Source of the DNA: Zobellia uliginosa
Lineage (GTDB): Bacteria > Bacteroidota > Bacteroidia > Flavobacteriales > Flavobacteriaceae
Reading direction: 5' to 3'
DNA: 64,000 nucleotides
NCBI RefSeq assembly: GCF_900156625.1
Contig: NZ_FTOB01000005.1
Location: 62,001-126,000, forward strand
Shown here: one piece after another, positions 27,661 through 35,099 of the stretch
Position numbering within the stretch: position 1 is the stretch's first letter
Layout of the letters: each line of letters begins with the position of its first letter
Program-made: the position numbers and the translations under genes
The notes under the pieces: generated by a model
Told to the model about the DNA's origin: nothing
Database searches by the model: none
The model's input: only the letters and a program-made list of their open reading frames with translations

Positions 27661-28839
27661 ATGATTAAAACCACCTATAACAGAATTAAATCAATAGACA
27701 TGTTAAGAGGTTTGGTCATGGTGATTATGGCCTTAGACCATGTACGTGATTATTTTCACTACGATGCCTTTCTTTTTGATCCTACCGATTTAACGCAAAC
27801 CAACGCCCCCTTGTTCTTTACGCGATTTATTACCCATTATTGCGCGCCCGTATTTGTGTTTTTAGCGGGAACATCCGCTTTTTTTGTCGGCCAGCGGAAA
27901 GGTTTGAAGTACTTGTCTAAATGGCTCCTTAAACGTGGCTTTTGGTTAATTTTCTTAGAACTTACCGTTGTAAAATTCGCATGGCTTTTTAAATTCGATT
28001 TGTCCTATGTTATGTTGCAGGTAATCTGGATTCTTGGTCTGGCGATGATTTTCTTGGCAGGATTGATCCATCTGCCCAAGAGGGTGGTCTTGATACTTTC
28101 CGCTTTGGTCATAGGCGGACATAACCTATTCGATTTTTTCGAATCGGACGGAAGCCTGAATTCCGGTCTTTGGTCGTTTCTCCATCAATTTAAATTGTTG
28201 ACTTATGGCGATATTCGGATCTTTGTTGCCTATCCTATTTTACCTTGGGTTTTTGTGATGCCTTTAGGGTATTACTTTGGAACCTTCTATAAACAGATTT
28301 TTGATAGTAAGACCAGGGCGAAAATACTCTTGCAAATGGGGGCTGGGATTACCGTGGCATTTTTGATACTTCGGGTTATGAATTATTATGGGGATCCGTA
28401 TTTGTGGACTTTACAAGGTTCGTGGGGGTATACGTTGATGTCCTTTTTTAATGTGACCAAATATCCGCCTTCACTGTTATTTCTGCTAATTACGATAGGC
28501 CCATCCATTATGCTTCTGGCCTTTGCCGAAAAATGGAAGGGATGGGTGTTTGATAAATTGGTAATCATAGGTCGTGTGCCCATGTTCTTTTATATAATCC
28601 ATATTTATGTAATTCACTTACTGGCACTATTTGCAGCGGTCTTAACAGGCTTTAAGGCATCGGATATGTATGTGGACCTATGGGTTACAATGCAGCCCGG
28701 TCTAAAAGGCTACGGTTTTGGTCTAGGGGTGGTGTACCTAATTTGGGCGGTACTTGTTGTTGCCCTATATCCTTTATGCGCATGGTTTGACCGGTATAAA
28801 AGCAACCATAGGGAGAAGTGGTGGTTGCGTTATCTCTAG
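27661..28839 (+). CDS. Acyltransferase-like membrane protein (DUF1624/HGSNAT type)
   Basis: A 392-residue polytopic membrane protein with about ten segments. The N-terminus RIKSIDMLRGLVMVIMALDHVRDYFH is the hallmark of the DUF1624 family related to heparan-alpha-glucosaminide N-acetyltransferase. The His in ALDHVRD corresponds to the proposed acetyl-carrying residue of that family, although substrates in bacteria are unknown. It is a single gene with no cell-envelope partner beside it. The call is a family assignment only. Confidence 0.85.
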   Translation: MIKTTYNRIKSIDMLRGLVMVIMALDHVRDYFHYDAFLFDPTDLTQTNAPLFFTRFITHYCAPVFVFLAGTSAFFVGQRKGLKYLSKWLLKRGFWLIFLELTVVKFAWLFKFDLSYVMLQVIWILGLAMIFLAGLIHLPKRVVLILSALVIGGHNLFDFFESDGSLNSGLWSFLHQFKLLTYGDIRIFVAYPILPWVFVMPLGYYFGTFYKQIFDSKTRAKILLQMGAGITVAFLILRVMNYYGDPYLWTLQGSWGYTLMSFFNVTKYPPSLLFLLITIGPSIMLLAFAEKWKGWVFDKLVIIGRVPMFFYIIHIYVIHLLALFAAVLTGFKASDMYVDLWVTMQPGLKGYGFGLGVVYLIWAVLVVALYPLCAWFDRYKSNHREKWWLRYL

Positions 28840-28990
28840 CTTCTACGGCTTGGGCCCAATGTCGGTTATGGGGCGCATAGGTGATGGTGTAGGGCTAAAA
28901 TATCTTGTCTGGAGGTTTGTGTGAATTGTTTTGGTGTGAATTAGTGCGTTGGGGAACAATCACCATTTAAAATCTTTATATCTTTACCGC

Positions 28991-29299
28991 GTGAAACTAT
29001 TGACCCTCATATTGTCCATTTACTTTCTGGCACTCAATGTGGTACCCTGTAGCGATACGGAACCGGTTGCCGACGGTCAAGTTTCTGTAGTTGCGGATAA
29101 GGGTGATGATCACGGGCATGCCCTAAACGATTTGTGCTCTCCATTCTGCCACTGCCATTGCTGCCATACACATACGGTCAGTTTTGAAATTTTTTCGTTT
29201 GAACCTTTTCAGCCCTCAATTCCACAAGAAGAATTAGCCCATTTCGATAGTTTGGGCAAAGATATTCCTCTTGACCTCTTACAACCTCCCAGGGCATAA
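28991..29299 (+). CDS. Small exported Cys/His-rich protein (DUF6660-like)
   Basis: A 102-residue protein with an N-terminal export signal (MKLLTLILSIYFLALNVVPC). Its central cluster CSPFCHCHCCHTH (residues 49-61) holds five Cys and four His. The frame is open upstream to 28949, but the GTG at 28991 gives a proper signal peptide. Proteins of this type precede heavy-metal RND operons in Bacteroidota. The cluster suggests periplasmic binding of Zn, Cu or Cd before hand-over to the pump, which is inference. A near-match to the -7 element (TATCTTTA) sits directly before the start. Confidence 0.75.
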   Translation: MKLLTLILSIYFLALNVVPCSDTEPVADGQVSVVADKGDDHGHALNDLCSPFCHCHCCHTHTVSFEIFSFEPFQPSIPQEELAHFDSLGKDIPLDLLQPPRA

Positions 29300-29378
29300 T
29301 TCAGTTTTTTTAGGGGATACCTATATCCCGTTGTAGTGAATCCATTGCCGATTTCATTACCCTAATTTTTGACATTAA

Positions 29379-29396
29379 TATTTCTCGACAGAAATA
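29379..29396. repeat. Inverted repeat upstream of the efflux pump gene
   Basis: TATTTCT and AGAAATA form a perfect 7-bp inverted repeat around a 4-base spacer, 31 bases before the czcA-like start. Its position suits an operator or a 5'-leader hairpin. No metal-sensing regulator gene lies in the window to pair with it. Confidence 0.5.
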
Positions 29397-29427
29397 GACA
29401 TTTTCTAACTGAATTATAGCAATCCAT

Positions 29428-32400
29428 ATGATTAATAGAATCATTGATTTTTCAATCCGTAATAAATTTATTGTGGGGCTCTTCACGCTAGCACTTATTG
29501 GTGCTGGTATTTGGAGCATGACCCAAGTTCCTATAGATGCCGTGCCTGATATCACGAACAATCAGGTGCAGGTCATTACCCAGTCGCCCAACCTGGGCAC
29601 TGAGGATATAGAGCAATTCGTGACTTATCCTGTAGAGGTGGTCATGAGCAATTTGCCCAATGTAGAAGAAATACGTTCGGTTTCACGCTTTGGGCTGTCC
29701 GTCGTGACCATCGTTTTTAACGATGAGGTAGGCACGTATTTACCTAGGCAGCTGGTAGCCGAAAAATTACCCGAAGTACAAGAGCAGATTCCCGAAGGAT
29801 TTGGAGAACCCTTTATGGGCCCCATTTCTACAGGTCTTGGCGAAATTTATCAATATGTACTGGAGGTAGAAGATGAATATAAAGATAAATATTCCATAAC
29901 GGATTTGCGTACGTTTCAAGATTGGATCATCCGTAGGCAAATGGCCATGGTTCCCGGTGTAGTGGAGGTCAATGCCTTTGGAGGGAATCAAAAACAATAT
30001 GAGGTTGCTGTTGATCCAGATGAATTGAGAGCCATAGGCGTTACCATAGCGGAGGTCTTTAGCGCATTGGAGCAAAACAACCAAAATACTGGGGGCGCCT
30101 ATATAGAACGTAATCATCAGGCCAACTTCATCAGGGGTGAAGGTCTGGCCAGAACCGTTTCCGATATCGAAAATATGGTGGTAAGAACAACTGGGGACGT
30201 TCCGATTAAGATCAAGGACATAGGAGAAGTCCGCATGGGGCAATCGGTGCGTTATGGGGCACTTACAAAAGATGGGCAGGGCGAAGCCGTAGGGGGAATG
30301 ATCCTGATGCTGAAAGGGGCCAATTCCAATGCGGTTATCAAGAATGTTATCCAGCGGATGGAACAGATCCAGCATTCATTGCCCGAGGGCATTAAGGTAA
30401 AACCCTTTCTCAATCGTAGTGATTTGATTTCCGAAACCACGGGAACCGTAAAGGGTAATCTTTTGGAAGGTGGTCTGATCGTCATCTTTGTTTTGGTACT
30501 ATTATTGGGTAACTGGCGTGGGGGACTCATAGTAGCCTCGACCATTCCTTTGTCGCTTTTGTTCGCCTTTATCTTAATGAATGTCTTTGATGTTTGGGCG
30601 AATCTCATGAGTTTGGGGGCCATAGATTTCGGTATTATCGTAGACGGTGCGGTCATTATTGTAGAAGGCACGGTCTTTCTCATGTATTCCTATGTGGTAA
30701 AGAAGAAAACGGTTACGGCCGGAATGCGCGATGAAATTTCGGCAAGGGCTTCAAAGAAGATGATGAATGCCGCTTTTTTTGGGCAACTGATCATTCTTAT
30801 TGTTTTTCTCCCTATTCTCGCCCTAGAAGGGGTAGAGGGAAAGATGTTCCGCCCCATGGCCCTTACCTTCATTTTTGCCATGATCGGCGCGATGCTTTTG
30901 TGTCTTACTTATGTGCCTATGATTTCGGCGTTAGTTTTAAGGGTTCCAAAATCAGAAAAGCAATCGTTTGGAGACCGTTTTGTGCATAGGGTAGAAAGGG
31001 CTTACGAACCTTTTCTGTTGAAATCGCTGGCAAAATCAAAACGGATTATAGGAGGCGCACTCGTGTTTTTTCTGCTGGCCCTATTCGCTTTTACCCGAAT
31101 GGGAGGGGAGTTTATTCCGCAATTAGACGAAGGCGATGTTGCCTTTCACGCCATTTTAAAACCGGGCAGTTCCCTAACGGAAACTATCGCGACGACAACC
31201 AAGGTTGAACAGATTGTAAAGACAAAGTTTCCCGAAGTGGAGACGGTCATAAGTAGAATTGGTGTGGCCGATGTTCCAACGGATCCCATGCCTATGGATA
31301 TAGCGGATATTTTCGCTATTCTAAAACCGCAGGAGGAATGGGGGTCGGGCCGTAGCAAAGAAGAACTGGTAAACGAGATCAAAGAAGCCATTAGTATTTT
31401 GCCGGGAATCAATTATGAATTTACCCAACCTATAGAAATGCGTTTTAACGAACTGATTACAGGGGTTCGTGAAGATGTGGCTATCAAGATTTTTGGTGAG
31501 GATATGGAGGTGTTGGCTAGTAAGGCCGATGAAATGGGGCAACTTATTGCGAACATTCCGGGGGTGGCGGATATGAAAGTCGAAGCTACAAGCGGCCTTC
31601 CGCAAATTACCATTCATTATAACCGAAGCAAACTGGCCCAATATGGGGTTGGTGTCAACCAATTGAATAGTTTAATTCAGGCCGCCTTCGCTGGAAGTAA
31701 GGCAGGGGTAATCTTTGAAGGCGAGAAGCGCTTCGATCTAGTGGTGCGCTTACAGGAAGAAAACCGAAATAGTATTGAAGATGTACAAAACCTATTCGTA
31801 AGTCTTGATGACGGTTCCCAAGTCCCACTTCGTGAATTGGCAAGTGTCAGTTACGAACCCGGACCCATGCAGATAAGCAGGGATAACACCAATCGTAGAA
31901 CCTATGTAGGAATCAACATTCGAGATCGTGATGTAAAGTCGGTTGTGGAAGATATACAAGAGAAACTTGATGCGGAATTCAAATTGCCTCCCGGGTATTT
32001 TATCCGTTATGGAGGTGCTTTTGAAAACTTGGAAAGGGCAAGTGCCAAATTACAAACCGTAGTACCTATTGCGCTGTTGCTCATTTTTGTCCTGATTTAT
32101 TTCGCATTAAAATCCCTTCCGCAGACCCTTATGATCTACTTGGCCATTCCTATGGCGACCATTGGGGGCGTATTTGCGCTCTGGCTCCGAGATATGCCCT
32201 TTAGTATTTCGGCAGGGGTTGGTTTTATCGTGCTTTTTGGAGTAGCGGTTCTAAATGGATTGGTCATGATAAGCGGATTGAACGAATTAAAAGAAGAAGG
32301 AGTATCGAATTTAAACGATCGAATCATAGAGGGAACAAAGCGCCGTATTCGCCCCATTATGCTAACGGCCTTTACCGATATTTTAGGATTTCTGCCCATG

Positions 32401-33771
32401 GCCATTTCGGCTTCGGCAGGGGCGGAAGTGCAGCGGCCTTTGGCAACGGTGGTTATTGGCGGACTGTTGACTTCAACTTTGTTGACACTTTTTATACTTC
32501 CTATTTTTTATCAGTGGGTAGAAAATAGGGGAGAACGAAAATGGAAATGGAAATGGAAACCAGGGTTAAAAACGGCACTTCTTGTGGTCGGCTTTATAGC
32601 GATGGGGTTCAAGGGGGGTGCCCAAGAAATGGAAACTTCACTGCCTATGATCTCTTTGAATAAAGCAGTGATAACGGCCAAAGAAAATTACCCCTTGCTA
32701 AAATCGGCCCAGTTAGAGGTCCAAAAGCAATCGACCCTTAAGGCGTCTGCTTATAATTTTGGGAATACCCGGCTTTTTACCGGGGGCGAGGAAATTAACG
32801 ATAATCAAGGAATTTATACCCTGGCCGGCGTGAGCCAACAGAATATAGACCTCTTCGGTATCGCACCCAAAAAACGATTGTACGATCAGCGTGTCGTATT
32901 GGCGGAAGTCGCATACGACCTGTCTGAACTGCAGGTAGAACAAGAAGTAAAAATCGCTTGGGCAAAGGCATTTCGGGCAAAGAAAGTCTTCCTTCTCTAT
33001 CGTAGGTTAGATTCGGTCTATACCCACTTCGAACAGGCTATTGAGCTCAATTTTGAGGTCGAAGCTATTTCCCGCTTAGAATATACCTCGGCTATGAACC
33101 AAGCCTTACAGGTCAAGAACAAATACCAACAGGCAAAAGGCGATTACGATATTGCTCTGCAAAGGTTGAACCTGTGGTTGGCTTCCGAGACTTATTATTC
33201 GGTTTCGGATGTGTTGGACGACAAGGTCGATGGGGTGTTCGAACTTCTTCTTGATTTAAAGGACCATCCAGAATATCAATTGTCACAAAAACGCATCGAT
33301 GAAGTGGAGGCAGATTACAAAGTCGCCCAGGCCGAATTGCTGCCCAAATTTAATTTGCAAGGGGGACTTCAAAAGGTAAATGGGGAGGATGGTTTTTATA
33401 GCTACCAAGCGGGGATATCCGTTCCGTTCTTTTCGGGTGCTGCTCGTAGTCGAAAGCAATCGGCCAAGATCAATAAGGAGATGGTAAAAACGAAAGCCGA
33501 ATTTGAGCGAAAACAACTATCATCTGAATACCATCAGGCATTGACTGCTTATGAAAAGTGGAAAACCTCTTGGTTTTTTTATAGGGATAAGGCGCTTCCC
33601 CTAGCAAGGGAACAACATCAAGGAGCACTTTTGGCCTATAAGGAAGGAGCCGTAGATTATGTGGGCTTTACCCAAATTATCAGGGATGCCATTCAAACGG
33701 AAATGGAAGCCCTCGATGCCCTCGACAATTACTTAAAATCATTATTCAAACTACAATATTTCAATCAATAG
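29428..33771 (+). CDS. Heavy-metal RND pump (CzcA type) fused to a TolC-like channel
   Basis: A 1447-residue fusion. Residues 1 to about 1030 are an HME-RND pump with twelve membrane segments and two large periplasmic loops. The proton-relay and metal signature in the fourth segment is D400-FGIIVD-GAVIIVE, typical of Zn/Co/Cd exporters rather than Cu/Ag ones. After a basic KWKWKWK linker there is a second signal-like stretch (about 1046-1066, ending GGAQE). An outer-membrane factor domain follows to the end, with TolC-like repeated coiled-coil helices. Pump and outer-membrane channel are therefore encoded as one polypeptide. The adaptor gene follows after 4 bases. Confidence 0.93.
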   Translation: MINRIIDFSIRNKFIVGLFTLALIGAGIWSMTQVPIDAVPDITNNQVQVITQSPNLGTEDIEQFVTYPVEVVMSNLPNVEEIRSVSRFGLSVVTIVFNDEVGTYLPRQLVAEKLPEVQEQIPEGFGEPFMGPISTGLGEIYQYVLEVEDEYKDKYSITDLRTFQDWIIRRQMAMVPGVVEVNAFGGNQKQYEVAVDPDELRAIGVTIAEVFSALEQNNQNTGGAYIERNHQANFIRGEGLARTVSDIENMVVRTTGDVPIKIKDIGEVRMGQSVRYGALTKDGQGEAVGGMILMLKGANSNAVIKNVIQRMEQIQHSLPEGIKVKPFLNRSDLISETTGTVKGNLLEGGLIVIFVLVLLLGNWRGGLIVASTIPLSLLFAFILMNVFDVWANLMSLGAIDFGIIVDGAVIIVEGTVFLMYSYVVKKKTVTAGMRDEISARASKKMMNAAFFGQLIILIVFLPILALEGVEGKMFRPMALTFIFAMIGAMLLCLTYVPMISALVLRVPKSEKQSFGDRFVHRVERAYEPFLLKSLAKSKRIIGGALVFFLLALFAFTRMGGEFIPQLDEGDVAFHAILKPGSSLTETIATTTKVEQIVKTKFPEVETVISRIGVADVPTDPMPMDIADIFAILKPQEEWGSGRSKEELVNEIKEAISILPGINYEFTQPIEMRFNELITGVREDVAIKIFGEDMEVLASKADEMGQLIANIPGVADMKVEATSGLPQITIHYNRSKLAQYGVGVNQLNSLIQAAFAGSKAGVIFEGEKRFDLVVRLQEENRNSIEDVQNLFVSLDDGSQVPLRELASVSYEPGPMQISRDNTNRRTYVGINIRDRDVKSVVEDIQEKLDAEFKLPPGYFIRYGGAFENLERASAKLQTVVPIALLLIFVLIYFALKSLPQTLMIYLAIPMATIGGVFALWLRDMPFSISAGVGFIVLFGVAVLNGLVMISGLNELKEEGVSNLNDRIIEGTKRRIRPIMLTAFTDILGFLPMAISASAGAEVQRPLATVVIGGLLTSTLLTLFILPIFYQWVENRGERKWKWKWKPGLKTALLVVGFIAMGFKGGAQEMETSLPMISLNKAVITAKENYPLLKSAQLEVQKQSTLKASAYNFGNTRLFTGGEEINDNQGIYTLAGVSQQNIDLFGIAPKKRLYDQRVVLAEVAYDLSELQVEQEVKIAWAKAFRAKKVFLLYRRLDSVYTHFEQAIELNFEVEAISRLEYTSAMNQALQVKNKYQQAKGDYDIALQRLNLWLASETYYSVSDVLDDKVDGVFELLLDLKDHPEYQLSQKRIDEVEADYKVAQAELLPKFNLQGGLQKVNGEDGFYSYQAGISVPFFSGAARSRKQSAKINKEMVKTKAEFERKQLSSEYHQALTAYEKWKTSWFFYRDKALPLAREQHQGALLAYKEGAVDYVGFTQIIRDAIQTEMEALDALDNYLKSLFKLQYFNQ
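32539..32556 (+). repeat. Hexanucleotide tandem repeat in the pump-channel linker
   Basis: AAATGG occurs three times in tandem and encodes the Lys-Trp alternation of the linker between the RND and TolC parts. A change in copy number would keep the reading frame and only alter linker length and charge. Confidence 0.8.
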
Positions 33772-33775
33772 AAAC

Positions 33776-34969
33776 ATGAAAAATCCATTCAAATATACAA
33801 TAGCCGCACTTTTACTTTTTGTGCTCTTATTCAGTTCATGCGTGGAGAACAAGGTAAACGATGCCAATGGGGGCAACCATGCCCATAAAGAGGCCGAAGG
33901 GCATAACGAAGGGGAAGGAGTGATGCTTTCCCAACAGCAATTTGATGCCTTGCAAATGAAGGTAGATACCTTACAATTACGCAATATGAGCGGGTATGTA
34001 GAGGTTAACGGGCAATTGGAAGTTCCTCCACAAAATGAGGCGAGCATCACTTCCGTGATCGGGGCAAATGTGGTGTCAATTGAGGTCATAGAGGGCGATA
34101 AAGTCAAAAAAGGGCAAACGGTAGCCTATTTGTCCCATCCGAACATCATACAAAAACAGACCGACTACCTTGATGCGTATAGCAATAGGGAGTTTCTGAA
34201 GAAAGAGTATGAGCGCCAACAAAAACTGTACGATGCCGGTGTTGGTAGCGGAAGTAATTTTCAGAAGGCCGAAGCCGAGTATCGGGCCTCTCGGGCTAAG
34301 GTAAACGGTTTGGCGGCACAATTGCTGCAATTGAACATAAATGCGGAGGGCATCAAAAACGGAACCTTTTACCAGCGGGTGGCCTTACGTAGTCCGATTG
34401 AGGGCTCCGTACAAAAAGTGAGGATAAAGACAGGGCAATACGTAGCCCCGAAGACCAACCTTTTTGAAGTGGTCGATACCCACCACGTACATGCCGATTT
34501 GATGGTGTTCGAAAAAGATGTGTATAAGATCAAAGAGGGGCAGATGGTAAAGTTTAGCGTACAATCCTTAAAAAATAAAGAATTGACGGCCGAAATTTAC
34601 TCGATCGGAAAAACCTTTGAGCAGAACCCGAAAGCCTTGCACGTACATGCTGAAATAGAAAACAAAGAGGGAAACCTGATTCCTGGGATGTATATAAAAG
34701 GTCGTATTCAGGTAGAGAACAATAAGGTAAAAGCCCTTCCCGTAAGCGCTATTGCCAAAGAGGGCGCAAAAAGCTTTGTATTTGCCGTAGGGAATGAAGG
34801 AGATGCTTACCGTTTTGTTCCGCATGAGGTTACGCTAGGGGCGAAAGATGGCGATTGGGCAGCTGTTCATTTTTTACGGCCCTTGGAAGCAGATGTACCA
34901 TTTGCGTTCAACAACGCCTACTATTTGATGGCGGAAATGAAAAAGGGAGAAGCGGAACATAGCCATTGA
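33776..34969 (+). CDS. RND efflux periplasmic adaptor (CzcB/CusB type), lipoprotein
   Basis: The membrane-fusion partner of the upstream pump, 397 residues. A lipoprotein signal ends LLFSSC (Cys22). It is followed by a His-rich stretch (GGNHAHKEAEGHNEGEG, residues 32-48) that may collect metal ions. The hairpin and lipoyl half-motifs follow (VVSIEVIEGDKVKKGQTVAYLSHP), then the beta-barrel and membrane-proximal domains. The last residues are again His-containing (EAEHSH). It lies 4 bases behind the pump gene, so the set is one operon. Confidence 0.93.
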   Translation: MKNPFKYTIAALLLFVLLFSSCVENKVNDANGGNHAHKEAEGHNEGEGVMLSQQQFDALQMKVDTLQLRNMSGYVEVNGQLEVPPQNEASITSVIGANVVSIEVIEGDKVKKGQTVAYLSHPNIIQKQTDYLDAYSNREFLKKEYERQQKLYDAGVGSGSNFQKAEAEYRASRAKVNGLAAQLLQLNINAEGIKNGTFYQRVALRSPIEGSVQKVRIKTGQYVAPKTNLFEVVDTHHVHADLMVFEKDVYKIKEGQMVKFSVQSLKNKELTAEIYSIGKTFEQNPKALHVHAEIENKEGNLIPGMYIKGRIQVENNKVKALPVSAIAKEGAKSFVFAVGNEGDAYRFVPHEVTLGAKDGDWAAVHFLRPLEADVPFAFNNAYYLMAEMKKGEAEHSH

Positions 34970-34988
34970 TGGAAATACCGCTCATTTT

Positions 34989-35006
34989 ATGCAATATTTT
35001 TTGCAT
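34989..35006. repeat. Inverted repeat between adaptor and ATPase genes
   Basis: ATGCAA and TTGCAT form a perfect 6-bp inverted repeat around TATTTT, 20 bases after the adaptor stop and about 60 before the ATPase promoter. It resembles the AT-rich palindromes bound by Fur/Zur-type repressors, but could equally be a weak 3' hairpin of the pump operon. Confidence 0.4.
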
Positions 35007-35064
35007 TTAAGACCCTTGTTTTCATTAGGATGCCGTTACTTTAGATAGCTTTAACGGTATACCC

Positions 35065-35095
35065 TTTGAAACAGGGGGGTGAATTGATAATTTTG
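35065..35095 (+). promoter_or_regulatory. Complete Bacteroidota promoter, apparently leaderless
   Basis: A -33 TTTG (35065-35068), a 19-base spacer and an exact -7 TAATTTTG (35088-35095) form the best promoter in the window. Transcription should begin about 4-7 bases after the -7 box, that is at or next to the ATG at 35100, leaving no leader. Confidence 0.75.
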
Positions 35096-35099
35096 AATA

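Noticed and set aside
28919-28942. GTGTGAATT occurring twice, 15 bases apart, before the Cys/His-rich small gene.
   Set aside because: Two short copies at a spacing that is not a full number of helical turns are weak evidence for an operator.
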